The translations under genes and the position numbers were made by a program. The notes below the pieces were generated by a model. That model made no database searches, was not told where the DNA came from, and was given only the letters and a program-made list of their open reading frames with translations. Shown here piece by piece: positions 1-10,589 of a stretch of DNA of 64,000 nucleotides. The stretch's first letter is position 1. Every line of letters begins with the position of its first letter. The DNA is from Symsagittifera roscoffensis (Eukaryota > Xenacoelomorpha > Acoela > Convolutidae), in contig NC_087063.1 of the NCBI RefSeq assembly GCF_963678635.1, forward strand, positions 13,023,006 to 13,087,005, read 5' to 3'.

Positions 1-618
1 GAAAATCATCACCCCACACGCCATACAAAGTATAAAAAAATTTTCTGCAACCAATTATGGAAAACAAGCTCCCCTTAATCAATTTGGAATGATTTCTAAG
101 ACGGAATAAATCATCGCGCACGCGTAAATGGCGCGAAATATATCGCCCACTAACTGTCGCAAATTGGGCAAAAATGGCAATCTTAAACCCCCCATACTTT
201 TACGAAAAATTATCACAACAAAAACATATATATTTTTTCAAATTTAAGCTCATGACTACAATACCTTTTGAATGACTTTAAAAACTTTTGTCAAAAATGG
301 CTTGTAAAAGAAAAAGTATTCCGAGCACAAGTATTCCGTAACTTTCGCTACCAAAGTAGGAACAAAAATAGAACATCAAACCAAATGCTACGACCACTGC
401 CAGGCTGCAAAATTCCCCACAGAAACTCCATCGCTGCAGACAAAAAAATTGGAAAATTTTGAATTTTTTAAGTTAAAGTTCGTGCACGTGTCAAATGTTT
501 ACTTTTTACTCACTTTTTGGCTTCTTGCTCCCACAGAATTTTTTGCTGACCATGCTCTCCGGATATACTGACTATTTTATTTGCGATGGTGGCAACCGAC
601 TCTCTACACGGTCTCTTC
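1..618. other. AT-rich flank, no gene recognised
   Basis: AT-rich sequence left of the LTR retrotransposon. The short open frames here have no recognisable motif and no convincing splice or start context. It appears to be host intergenic DNA, or an intron of a gene lying outside the window, into which the retrotransposon inserted. Confidence 0.5.
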
Positions 619-623
619 ACACT

Positions 624-881
624 TGTCATACCGCTACTGCAGTAGCAGTATTTATATACGTATGTACAGCTAACCTTTGGTGCTTAATCATTACTGTATG
701 GTATGCTCAAGGTCATACGTGAGTGATGACACTGAGATTAAGCGAGAGATCAGAGTTCGTAACATTGATCTAACTCTCAGTACAACAACAAAACAAAAGA
801 ATAAGAAAACCTAAATTCAATAGTAAAAATAAAGTATTGAATGACAACTTGTTTTCAACTGATATCGCAACGCATATCACA
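624..881 (+). repeat. 5' LTR
   Basis: 258-bp direct repeat starting TGTCATACC and ending ATCACA. It differs from the 3' copy at one base (G at 843 against T at 7769). It ends on the A of the gag ATG, so the start codon straddles the LTR and primer-binding-site junction. Confidence 0.95.
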
Positions 882-3800
882 TGGCGCAGCCAGCAGGATT
901 CGCAGCTCAAGACAACAGAACGGACATGGGAATCCCGGTATTTTGGGCGTCAGCGAATCTAGACCCTCCGTGGCAATTCAAAATCTGGTTCGAACAATTT
1001 CTCATGGCGGTTACGGTTAAAGAAAATGTGAACCCAGAGATTATTTTGGAAGAACCAAAAGAAATATTAGAGGAACCACCACCACGCCCTGAAACACCCA
1101 GAGACGGGGAGAATGAAGATGCGAGGAACGCTAGGATTCTTAGAGATAAGCTAGCAATGGATAGAGTAGTATTGGAGAACGAAGAGAGAAGGACAAGAGG
1201 ACCACGAGTCGGACACAATGTCTTCTACAACGAAGTACAAAAGAAATTGGTGTCAATATTATTTTTGTCTTTGGGTACAGAGGGAAAGAAAAGATTCCTG
1301 CAAAAGAACCCGCATGCTGAAATATCGAAAATGACGTTCAAGGAAATAACAGATTTGGCAGAAGTCTCGTTTCAAAAGGTAAAATGTGTAACGTACGAAA
1401 GATACAAGTTATTTACGAGAATGCAAGAATCGGGAGAATCTCTGGAATCATTTCACGCAGCGCTAACTGCACAAGCAGCCCGATCAGAACTGGGAACATT
1501 GGAAAATGAAATAGTCCGAGACCTGTTCATTTCAAAAATGAAAAACATGACCTTGCAGGACACGTTGACATTCGAGACTCTAGACCCGGAGGAGGTTCTG
1601 AAAAGGGCTATAAAATTCGAACATAGCAAGTTAACCACAAGGGCGTTTCAAAAGACTAATGCTGCGGCTACAGGGGGATCAAGTAACAATTACATCTCGG
1701 GTGTGAGAATAAAACAAGAACCTGTAATGGCAGTTAGAAATTTGGCGGGGACAAACAAAACTCCAAATAGAAGGGAATCGAATAAAAGACAAAACAATAA
1801 CAAGAATCAAAACACGAAAACAAAACCATGTAATAGATGTGGAAGGACGTTTGAACAGGGACACCTAAAAAATTGTCCAGCGATGGGGAAAACCTGTAAA
1901 CACTGTGGCAAACCCAATCATTTCGCTAAAATGTGCAGATCCCAACAAGTAAGTGAAGTTGCAGAAGACTCGGAAGGATCGGTAAAGGAATGCGATCAGA
2001 TTAGTGAAGGTGTTGGGCCATGTAGCGAATTTGAAGTTATGTCGATACAAACCTATCAACCGGAAAACGAGAGAGTTTCAAAATATGTGAAAGACCGAAT
2101 CAACGAAATGAGGGACAAACCAAACGGAAAAATGGTGCGAGTTCAGAAAATAGATTCGATCCGCGATCCAACATTGAATCGTGTAAAATCACTAAAGGCC
2201 ATGGTACGAATAGATAACCAGATAATTCAATTAACAGTGGACACTGGAAGTCCAGTTTCATTTCTCAACTGGGCGACAACAAAGGAAATTATGGATAAAT
2301 CAAACAAAGTAAGATTCATACCGTCCGATAAACTGAATTTACAAACCAAATTCGTGGACTACAACAAACAACCGATCAGTATACTGGGAGCCCTAAAAAC
2401 CAATCTGAGGTCAGCGGGCTGGGAAGTAAAGGGCGCCACCTTTCTGGTATCAGAACGAAAAACTAGATGTATCATGGGACTAGATCTGCAAGGACAAGTG
2501 GGAATAGTGACTACACAAAAACCAGCGCCCAAGGAACTCACCAGGTTTGACGTGCTCATGTGCGAGCAGTCAGAAGGTTGGAAAGAAAAATTTTTCACTC
2601 AATTTAAAAACCTATTTGAAAGACAAGGCATTTCGAAAAATCACATTGTCAGTTCAAAATTTAAATATCCATTATGTCCGATCCAAGAAAAGGGGAGAAG
2701 AATCCCAATTCACATACAAGATAAAGTCGAAAAAGAAATCGAGAAGTTGTTAACAGAAGGTCATATATCAAAACTTGATAATTGTACAAGTGATTGCTTT
2801 ATCGCTCCGATTGTGATAACAGTAAAGAAGGACGACTCAATAAAATTGGCAATGGATGCAAAACCAATCAATAGACAATTGTTCAAAAACAAATACCAAA
2901 TGCCAAATGTAGATGAACTCATTGATGGGGTAAGCCAGATTGTAACTGAAAACAAAAGGGGTACGCTATATTTTTCGGTGTTAGATTTGAAATATGCGTA
3001 CAGTCAATTAAAATTGGCTGCAGATACAGCTAGACAATGCAACTTCAACATTGTTGGTGGAAAAGCAACTGGAACCTACAGATTCTTGACAGGGTTCTAT
3101 GGTTTAGCAGATATGCCAGCTGAATTTCAAAAGGCTATGGACAGAACCATCAACCACGCTAAAAACACGTTCTGTTTTCTGGATGACATACTTATTGTGT
3201 CAAAGGGAAGTGAAATTGAACATGCAAATTTGGTAGAAGCAGTATTAAAAAAATTGGATGCGGAAAATTTGGCGTTGAAACTATCAAAATGCGAATTTTT
3301 CAAACAAGAAGTGAATTGGTTGGGTCATCATCTCTCAGAGGCAGGAGTTAAACCAAAAATCACTAAAACGGAAGCAGTAGTAAATTTAAACCCGCCGAAA
3401 TCGCTTAAACAGCTAAGGTCATTCCTGGGAAGCATAAATCACTTAGCTAAATTTATACCCAACGCAGCAAGTCTGACTGAAAAATTAAGACCACTTCTAA
3501 AAGAAGAGAATCAAAAGAAAAAGTTAAAAAACATGAAGCTCCCGGTGAAAAAATTTGAGTGGGGGGAGGAACACACCGTAGTGTTTAATGCTATAAAAGA
3601 AGCTGTGGCAGGTATAACAAAAGTACATTTTTACGATGCGACTCGAGAAACACGAGTTAAATGCAATGCTAGCCATGATGGGTTAGGGGCTACTTTAGAA
3701 CAACAAAATGATGAAGGCCTGTGGGTCCCAATTTCATTCGCATCCCGATACCTAAATGCCCAAGAAAAAAAATATTCAACAAATGAATTGGAGTTATTGG

Positions 3801-4402
3801 CAGTTGTTTGGGCAGTAGATAGATATAAACACTACCTCCTGGGGACAACATTTATCATTGCAACTGACCATAAAGCGCTTACAACAGCATTGGATGTCAA
3901 CAAATCAAACAAGACCTACCAATCACGTTTAACCCGGTGGGTTGACCGGTTACTGCCATATCAGTTCAAAATAGTTCACATTCCGGGGAGGGACTTGGGC
4001 ATAGTTGATTATTTATCGCGTGATCCCTTCAATGATCCCTGGCCCGAATCAGAATTAGACGAAAAGTTTGTAGTAGCGACAATAAACTCCTTTCATGAAG
4101 CGTTCGACTGCTGGAACAGTAGGCTTAAAGAAATTGGGTCGCTCAACCGGAACGAAAACGTTCTAGAATGTTCTAGAAGGAATGCTAAGAAACAGTCATC
4201 AAGTAATGGTTGCTATAGCAACCAAAACGGTCAAAACCGAACAAAGCTCGACCGGAACGAGAGAAAACAGTTTTCACGACTGCAAAAACAGCAAAACACA
4301 ACAGTTCAACATAAGCAAATCACTTTTTCGTCAAATCAACCCAACAAACAGTCAGTCTTAAACAAATTCAAAATCATAAAACAACCAGTACCTGAAATTT
4401 AA
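881..4402 (+). CDS. Gag-protease-reverse transcriptase-RNase H polyprotein (LTR retrotransposon ORF1)
   Basis: 1,173-aa ORF. The first ~270 residues are Gag-like without a named motif. Two CCHC-type zinc knuckles follow at about residues 309-350 (CNRCG... and CKHCGKPNHFAKMC), a Gag nucleocapsid signature. An aspartic protease motif VDTGSP lies at about 450. The reverse transcriptase has the catalytic box FLDD (residues ~767-770). RNase H shows CNASHDGLGATLEQ and ATDHKALTTAL, and the ORF ends about 110 residues after the RNase H/tether region. No integrase is in this frame: the ORF stops at 4402 and integrase restarts in the -1 frame at 4426. The first ATG, at 881, is used because it opens the frame and is directly at the LTR end. 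No inactivating change is seen. Confidence 0.93.
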   Translation: MAQPAGFAAQDNRTDMGIPVFWASANLDPPWQFKIWFEQFLMAVTVKENVNPEIILEEPKEILEEPPPRPETPRDGENEDARNARILRDKLAMDRVVLENEERRTRGPRVGHNVFYNEVQKKLVSILFLSLGTEGKKRFLQKNPHAEISKMTFKEITDLAEVSFQKVKCVTYERYKLFTRMQESGESLESFHAALTAQAARSELGTLENEIVRDLFISKMKNMTLQDTLTFETLDPEEVLKRAIKFEHSKLTTRAFQKTNAAATGGSSNNYISGVRIKQEPVMAVRNLAGTNKTPNRRESNKRQNNNKNQNTKTKPCNRCGRTFEQGHLKNCPAMGKTCKHCGKPNHFAKMCRSQQVSEVAEDSEGSVKECDQISEGVGPCSEFEVMSIQTYQPENERVSKYVKDRINEMRDKPNGKMVRVQKIDSIRDPTLNRVKSLKAMVRIDNQIIQLTVDTGSPVSFLNWATTKEIMDKSNKVRFIPSDKLNLQTKFVDYNKQPISILGALKTNLRSAGWEVKGATFLVSERKTRCIMGLDLQGQVGIVTTQKPAPKELTRFDVLMCEQSEGWKEKFFTQFKNLFERQGISKNHIVSSKFKYPLCPIQEKGRRIPIHIQDKVEKEIEKLLTEGHISKLDNCTSDCFIAPIVITVKKDDSIKLAMDAKPINRQLFKNKYQMPNVDELIDGVSQIVTENKRGTLYFSVLDLKYAYSQLKLAADTARQCNFNIVGGKATGTYRFLTGFYGLADMPAEFQKAMDRTINHAKNTFCFLDDILIVSKGSEIEHANLVEAVLKKLDAENLALKLSKCEFFKQEVNWLGHHLSEAGVKPKITKTEAVVNLNPPKSLKQLRSFLGSINHLAKFIPNAASLTEKLRPLLKEENQKKKLKNMKLPVKKFEWGEEHTVVFNAIKEAVAGITKVHFYDATRETRVKCNASHDGLGATLEQQNDEGLWVPISFASRYLNAQEKKYSTNELELLAVVWAVDRYKHYLLGTTFIIATDHKALTTALDVNKSNKTYQSRLTRWVDRLLPYQFKIVHIPGRDLGIVDYLSRDPFNDPWPESELDEKFVVATINSFHEAFDCWNSRLKEIGSLNRNENVLECSRRNAKKQSSSNGCYSNQNGQNRTKLDRNERKQFSRLQKQQNTTVQHKQITFSSNQPNKQSVLNKFKIIKQPVPEI

Positions 4403-4425
4403 AAAAAACAGACTCAAAGATCGAG

Positions 4426-7425
4426 ATGTCAGGAAACGGAAACAGATCATACGACTGGTGGTCGAGCTCACCACAAGAATGGCGGAATGAGGAGCGCGAG
4501 GAGAGTCTAATGGACCCAAAGTGGAATCGCTCACTATCCAACACAAATGAACTTTCGGAAGAGGAGGAGATCACAGAGACAGTTCAGCGTACAAGAAAAA
4601 TAATTCGAGGGAGCCGGAAAAACAGAGATAGCTCCGACAGTGAAACACGACATGCATCACGGGTGAAATGGCAGCTGGAACCGGATCAACAAAGAGAAGC
4701 GGATCAAAGACTACTCTCATTCTGGCAGCTAATAGGCGGAGAAGACAATGTTCAGGAAAAAAGAGAACTGGTGGCACACACCCAAGAAGTCAGTGACAGC
4801 TCGGAACACAAATCAAGTTCAGCAGTGACTAAACCGATCGCATCGGCGGAACGGAAACTCAGTGAGGTGCAAGTAATAGAGATGGACCTGACAACCACAG
4901 AAGAGGCGGAGAGTGAAGAGGAAGTGTGCTCAATAGAACCGCCAAAGGGACTGGGAAAAGCGAAACTGCAAAAGCAGCAAAAAGTAGAGACCTTGGACAA
5001 TCTAGCAAAACTGTTCGACAAAAGTTTACTAGCAGAATTGACCACAGAAGACACGTGGATGGACCGCCTCGGACGAGTGATCGAAAGAGGGGACAAACAA
5101 GGATTTGAATTGATGGGACCTTATACAAATCCGTTAAGGTCACAGATGGCAGTTCAGGACGACTGCATCTTGGTGAATAACCGGCTAGCAGTTCCAGTAC
5201 AACTAAGACAAGCTGTCCTGAAACGAATACATCGAGGGCATCCAGGCCAGGAGGCTATGTTGGGAGCAGCGCAATATCTGTGGTGGCCTCATATGAATAA
5301 GGACATCGTGAATTTGGCAGAGGAGTGCCGTAGCTGTACCAGATATGGTAAGAATGTAAAATACCTTATTTCAAAAAATTCGTCAAAACCACTGCCACTG
5401 CTCACGCAGCCGGGACAGGAGGTACAATTAGACTACGCGGGGCCTATAGAAAATCAAAAAGGAAAAAAAATCTACCTTTTAGTAGCTATAGATCGATTCT
5501 CAAAATTCCCATCAGTGAAGGTTACGAAATCCACAAGTGGAAAGTGCACAGTAAAATTCTTGAGATCATATATCGACACACATGGAGTCCCTGAATCAAT
5601 TCGTTCGGATCAATTTTCAGGCTTTAAGGGGAAAACGCTAAAAAAATTCTGTTCGGAACTCAATATCGAGCAAAAATTTTGCCCGGTGGGGGACCACAGA
5701 GGTTGTGGTTTGGTCGAACGTACAATCCAAACTATAAAAAGAAGACTGGGAGTGATGATGCTCGAAGAAAATAATAAATCAATCAAATTATGTCTCAGCA
5801 CTATAATGAGAGATTTACGGTGGAACAAGCAGAAAACAATTCAAGTATCCCCGTTTCAAGCACATTTCGGCAGACTACCAAAAACAGAATTTAAAATTGT
5901 GAGGAATAGGTTTTTAAATATTTCTGATTATTTAGACAAACAACACTTGGAACGCTCAGCACTGACGGCCTCCCAACTGAAACGGAGAATTGACCAGTCG
6001 AGAGAGAATCTCAAAATAGTGCGCAAGGGACAACTTAGCAGGGATGCAAGCCCACTGCACAAGCAGCAGTTAACATCGGACAGAGACAAAGAAAGGGCCA
6101 AAGCTCTAAAGGAATTGTTGGAGGCGAACGCCCGTTGGAACAACGAAAGAAGGGACGCGGCTAAAAACGATATCAGGAAATTAGTGGACGAGACAGGGCT
6201 ACTCAATCCCGACCTTCGAAAGGAAATGATCTACTCTTGGGAGAAAGGATTTGTAGAGGACAAAGTAGAAAATCAATGTAAATCACCACCCAAGACAATA
6301 CTCCGAAAGGACCCACTAAGGAAAAGCGGACAAGCCTTAACCAGACCACTAAAAGGGAAAATCGCTTCAGAAACGGACTCAACAATTCAGACATCGGCCG
6401 GTTCGATTTATAGGAAATCGGATATAGCACAATCGAAAACGGTACTGACACAAGAAAATCAGAGCACGAGTAAAAGTCCATCGTTGGAACCTACAAAAAA
6501 GTTTAAGAGAATCAGTTCTCCAGAATTACTCGAGGAGCTGGGATCAGAAGACGAACTTCAAGGAGAAATGGAAATCGCAGATGCAATGAATCCCACAGAG
6601 CGTTTTCAGAAAAGCCAAACAATAGTTACTTCTAAGGACACAGAAGCCGGGGGAGGTCTGAATCTGGCTGTCAAAAGAGCAAAACCCAATTTGGCGGGCC
6701 CAAAATCAACTATAGAGGAAAATAACACAAACAAGCCGGAGAAGAGCGGAAAGGAAAAGAAAGGCCGAAACAAGCAGCAACAGGGGACAAGCCAAACTGC
6801 GACTGCAGCCAACCTGGAACAGGAGCAATCGACATCTAAGCCGGAAAGAGTAGACACCAAAACTCAGTCCAGTTCTACGCCAAAGGCTAAACAGCGGCCG
6901 AAATTGAAATGCATTGACTCTCACACTCCTTTAGAAGACATAGTCGACACATTTCACAATCGCAATTTAGCACCGTCCGAATGGGAGAAGTACGCGGACC
7001 AATTGTTAAAAAGAGGAGTACAGCGAGTTGCAGACGAAGTTCGAGGAAATCCACAACAAAGTTCGGAAATGGACGCAAATTTCGAACCACCACAAGGATT
7101 TTCGGACGAATCAAGTACGGAAGAGTCAGGTATTAGACGAAGCTCCAGACAAACGAAAAACAAAGAACCTAAACGATTCGGAGATCCGATAAAGCACTCG
7201 ATTAAAGAAATATCAGAAAATCTCACAGGGAGAGGTCTTTTAAGGGAGGCACTTAAAGAATACAGAAATCAACTGAGAGATTTCAAAGATCGTAACGACA
7301 AACCAATGGAATCAAAAGTGCGACGACTCGAAAGACATCTGTTCATGCGAAAATTCGGATACGCTACACTAGACGAGGGAGTCGATTGGAACCCGAGTTG
7401 GGAAATAGAGCTGGAAGAAAACTGA
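4426..7425 (+). CDS. Integrase polyprotein with long N- and C-terminal extensions (LTR retrotransposon ORF2)
   Basis: 999-aa ORF starting 23 nt after the ORF1 stop, in the -1 frame. Residues 1 to ~225 are acidic and low-complexity with no recognised domain. A zinc-binding HHCC module follows (HRGHPGQEAM...CRSC, about 267-306). Then comes the integrase core with the DDE residues in LDYAG, RSDQFSGF and GLVERTIQ. The ~500 residues after the core are charged and unusually long for a Ty3/Gypsy integrase tail; they have no chromodomain or envelope features that I recognise. Known family biology: integrase inserts the cDNA copy. The separation of integrase from RT-RNase H into its own ORF is atypical; how it is expressed (reinitiation, frameshift or splicing) is not evident. 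Confidence 0.9.
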   Translation: MSGNGNRSYDWWSSSPQEWRNEEREESLMDPKWNRSLSNTNELSEEEEITETVQRTRKIIRGSRKNRDSSDSETRHASRVKWQLEPDQQREADQRLLSFWQLIGGEDNVQEKRELVAHTQEVSDSSEHKSSSAVTKPIASAERKLSEVQVIEMDLTTTEEAESEEEVCSIEPPKGLGKAKLQKQQKVETLDNLAKLFDKSLLAELTTEDTWMDRLGRVIERGDKQGFELMGPYTNPLRSQMAVQDDCILVNNRLAVPVQLRQAVLKRIHRGHPGQEAMLGAAQYLWWPHMNKDIVNLAEECRSCTRYGKNVKYLISKNSSKPLPLLTQPGQEVQLDYAGPIENQKGKKIYLLVAIDRFSKFPSVKVTKSTSGKCTVKFLRSYIDTHGVPESIRSDQFSGFKGKTLKKFCSELNIEQKFCPVGDHRGCGLVERTIQTIKRRLGVMMLEENNKSIKLCLSTIMRDLRWNKQKTIQVSPFQAHFGRLPKTEFKIVRNRFLNISDYLDKQHLERSALTASQLKRRIDQSRENLKIVRKGQLSRDASPLHKQQLTSDRDKERAKALKELLEANARWNNERRDAAKNDIRKLVDETGLLNPDLRKEMIYSWEKGFVEDKVENQCKSPPKTILRKDPLRKSGQALTRPLKGKIASETDSTIQTSAGSIYRKSDIAQSKTVLTQENQSTSKSPSLEPTKKFKRISSPELLEELGSEDELQGEMEIADAMNPTERFQKSQTIVTSKDTEAGGGLNLAVKRAKPNLAGPKSTIEENNTNKPEKSGKEKKGRNKQQQGTSQTATAANLEQEQSTSKPERVDTKTQSSSTPKAKQRPKLKCIDSHTPLEDIVDTFHNRNLAPSEWEKYADQLLKRGVQRVADEVRGNPQQSSEMDANFEPPQGFSDESSTEESGIRRSSRQTKNKEPKRFGDPIKHSIKEISENLTGRGLLREALKEYRNQLRDFKDRNDKPMESKVRRLERHLFMRKFGYATLDEGVDWNPSWEIELEEN

Positions 7426-7536
7426 AAAGTCCATAATCTAAAATCGTCAATTAACCAAGAGACTTTCTTTGAACTGAGTATATTGAACTCTTTTTAAATA
7501 AATTATCCTTCTTATGTTGTATAATTTATTTCTTCC

Positions 7537-7549
7537 ACCGAGGGGGGTG
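7537..7549 (+). other. Polypurine tract of LTR retrotransposon
   Basis: G-rich run (ACCGAGGGGGGTG) immediately upstream of the 3' LTR, the expected position for plus-strand priming. Confidence 0.7.
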
Positions 7550-7807
7550 TGTCATACCGCTACTGCAGTAGCAGTATTTATATACGTATGTACAGCTAAC
7601 CTTTGGTGCTTAATCATTACTGTATGGTATGCTCAAGGTCATACGTGAGTGATGACACTGAGATTAAGCGAGAGATCAGAGTTCGTAACATTGATCTAAC
7701 TCTCAGTACAACAACAAAACAAAAGAATAAGAAAACCTAAATTCAATAGTAAAAATAAAGTATTGAATTACAACTTGTTTTCAACTGATATCGCAACGCA
7801 TATCACA
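7550..7807 (+). repeat. 3' LTR
   Basis: 258-bp direct repeat of 624-881 with a single mismatch. It is followed by the target duplication ACACT. Confidence 0.95.
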
Positions 7808-8803
7808 ACACTTTAAAATTGCTGCGAATAGTGGCTTGCGACTAATCGTCGCTTGCGACGAATTGTCGCCTCATGGGTAAGAATATCATATAGTATATTT
7901 TTGTGATAAACCGACCTCATTCACTGCGCTAGTTTGATAGTTTCCCAGTAAAAACACAAAAATTTTCGGCAGAACTTAAGCAACTCTTCAATAAAACAAA
8001 ACTAATAAAAAGTTTTGCAAAAGAAGTTCAAAAATCATAACCAACAAAAAAATAAAATGCGCAAAACTTATGTTAAAAATTTTTTTTCCAACCACTACCA
8101 ATTAAGTTATAAATTCAAGATGAAAAACCAATTCTCATGTTTGCAAATTCGAAGACATCTCTGCGAAAAAATTATAAGTACAGACTACAATATAATCTGA
8201 TATCTTAAAAACCATTGTACCCGATCAATGAAATCATAAAATTTTGAGCCAATTACTTCTACGAATATTTGCTATCTCACTCGCCTTAGGATACTTTACA
8301 GGAGACATTGTTGGCTCTATAACTGATCAACGATATATCATAAAAGTTTTTCATTAAATCAGTATATCATAAATCTCTGGACATACCATAATCTGCTGTT
8401 TTGCATACACCTGCGCACTTTATTAGAATAACAGGTATATTCTCACGAATAATGCCAGTATTAAAACTAATTCTTAAGCTAAAGCACGAATGGTGCTACT
8501 CGTTGGAACTTCGCTCTTATTCAGCTTATCGCTTTTTATATTTTCTGATTATGAAAATGTTGAGTAATTGATAACTTCACTTTCTAGTGGTTCCCGAAAC
8601 TATTCGACCAAAATTAGATAGCTTAAAAACAGGCGGTGTATGAAGACTGAAACTACTCTAAGAATGAGCCCCTATGACTTCTCGCATCACATAAGATTCA
8701 CTTAACGCGTTATTTGATATTGAAACACGTAATTTGACTGTTTAAAACGTAATTTGAAGGTAATTTGAACAGGTTGTTTGAAGTAACTTTTTCCGAGTTT
8801 TAG

Positions 8804-8977
8804 ACGGCGACGAACATCGATCAGTTAGTGTCTAATTTGGATATGTCTCAAATCAGAGACTTGGTGAGAGAGAGGATGAGACAGTCGGAGGATGCGGCAA
8901 GTAATGTCAGATATGCAGCCGAACTTCTCAACACCCCATCTAGTGCTCAGACATACCTAAGAGGTTGGTCAGTGCTG
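8804..8977 (+). CDS. Possible orphan exon, unknown protein
   Basis: A stretch of higher GC than its surroundings follows a TTTTAG acceptor at 8803 and stays open in one frame through a donor-like CTG|GTAAAG at 8978. The encoded peptide is hydrophilic and helical (for example SQIRDLVRERMRQ) and I do not recognise it. An alternative donor (GAG|GTTGGT) lies at 8964. No neighbouring exon was found, so it could be an exon of an unseen gene, a retro-copied fragment, or chance. Confidence 0.3.
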
Positions 8978-9303
8978 GTAAAGAGGTTGGTTGCCAGCGT
9001 AATTCTCATCAGTAACTCCATCTAGAGCTTGTTGTACATGAATAAAAATAACGCTTTCGGTAAATACTCCACAAAACGAACCTGAATTTGAATTGAACAG
9101 CTAAGTGCTGCGAACATTATACTCACAACTCTCTAGTCAAAGATATCTTCGTAAACAATCACAAGAAAAGGAAATCAGATATTAGAAAACTTTCAAGAAA
9201 ATTGAAAATCATTTTTCTTGAAAGTTCTCAATTATCAGATTCTTTTTTTTATATTATTTTTCATATTTCTGATAACGAAGACCAAACTTGTTTAAAACTT
9301 GCT

Positions 9304-9655
9304 AAATTCGGGCCTAAAAAGTTACCCGAAAAAAGATCATTCTTGGCTGTGTTTAGTCAATCAAAGTTTACTCCAAACCTATTTGTTCATTTATTATATC
9401 AAAATTTATCACTGCAAGCCTCTTATGTAACACAACAAAACTTAAGAAAGGTACAATTTTCTCAGCTTTGTATAAACAAATTTATTTTCGTTTGATAGCC
9501 AAAAACTGCTTCTTAATTTTGGTTGGGCTAAATAAGAGGCTTGCAGTGATATTGTTTTTGTCGGTAAATTAACAAATAGGTTTAGAGTAAGCTCTTTTTG
9601 ACTAAACAAAACAAGAATGATCGTTCTTGGGGTTAATTTTTGAGCCCGAATTCTG
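9304..9655. repeat. Foldback (inverted-repeat) element, imperfect arms of ~150 bp
   Basis: About 9304-9456 and 9509-9655 are imperfect reverse complements. Shared blocks include ATCACTGCAAGCCTCTTAT, AAACCTATTTGTT and GATCATTCTTG. The spacer is roughly 50 bp. It looks like an old hairpin-type MITE; no clear target duplication was identified. Confidence 0.6.
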
Positions 9656-10589
9656 CAAAACAAATTGCACCACAATAGTTCTGCTAAAATTTTAGGCGAG
9701 ACTGGTCTTATCATTTTTTTTCTAAATACAACCCAATTTGAGAAACAACGAAATTTAAATTGCAAGTTTCAATCATGTGGTCTGGATAATGTTTTACAAT
9801 AAAATACAAACGCAACACAAGCTAGGAGAGAAAATTTGAAAAAATGAGAAGCTGCGTTTAAGCCGTCAATATTTTGGCAGAGGCCTGTTGAGCCAAAAAA
9901 CTGTTTGCGTAGAAAACTCTTAGCCAGTTTTTGGAACCCGGAGTTTTCAAGTGGCCTTGAAACCCATATAACAATCACGAATTTTTCATTTTTGTGCGTC
10001 AAGTGAGCGACACAACAGATAGCTAAGCCTATGTAACCAAAGGAGAATTTTTTATGTAAAAAAGCGGAAAAAATGGAATAAGATAAAATTGGATTAGTAA
10101 ATGTGTAATGAACACTAGCTCGTGGCCCGCACCTACGGCGGTTCCAACAGATGGCTGAACATAAAAAGTGCCATCTTTAAAACAGCTAACTGACAATTGG
10201 AAAAGAGTAATGAACGCAAGTAATTCGAAAAAAAAAATAGATGCCCTTTATACTCTTTGAAATTCTAGAACAAAGCAGGACTAGCGCTTTTTTGCTAACC
10301 TTAGCTTAACCTGAGAAAACTGGATCAATAGGTAAAGTTTTTATTCCACTGGAAATATAAAAATTAATTTCCACTTTCGATAGTAACATTTTCTAACTCA
10401 GAATTAGGACTATTTCAAAATAAGCACAACCTTTAGCTTGTTTTTTTTTTGTGTTTTGTAGATCTATGTAATTTGAACACAAGAAAAATTTTCAAAAGCA
10501 TGCAACTGTATTCTTGATATTTAAGAAAAGATCTAATATTAAGTAACTTTTTCTACAATCATTAACTTCTGTAATGAAACTCTTCAGAT

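Larger units (their letters stand above)
619..7812 (+). mobile_element. Ty3/Gypsy-type LTR retrotransposon with 5-bp TSD
   Basis: The element proper runs from 624 to 7807 (7,184 bp) and is bounded by 258-bp direct LTRs (TGTCAT...ATCACA). The 5-bp target duplication ACACT is present on both sides (619-623 and 7808-7812). A purine-rich tract (GAGGGGGG, near 7540-7547) lies just before the 3' LTR. The sequence immediately after the 5' LTR begins TGGCGCAGCC and is a plausible primer-binding site resembling the 3' end of a tRNA-Ser; that assignment is inference. Inside are two long ORFs giving gag, protease, RT, RNase H and integrase in Ty3/Gypsy order. No envelope-like ORF is seen. By comparing LTRs I count one mismatch, so the insertion is recent and possibly still active. 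Confidence 0.95.

Noticed and set aside
4393-4402. Programmed -1 frameshift site AAATTTA between ORF1 and ORF2
   Set aside because: The heptamer is not in the required codon phase relative to the ORF1 frame, and the stop follows at once.
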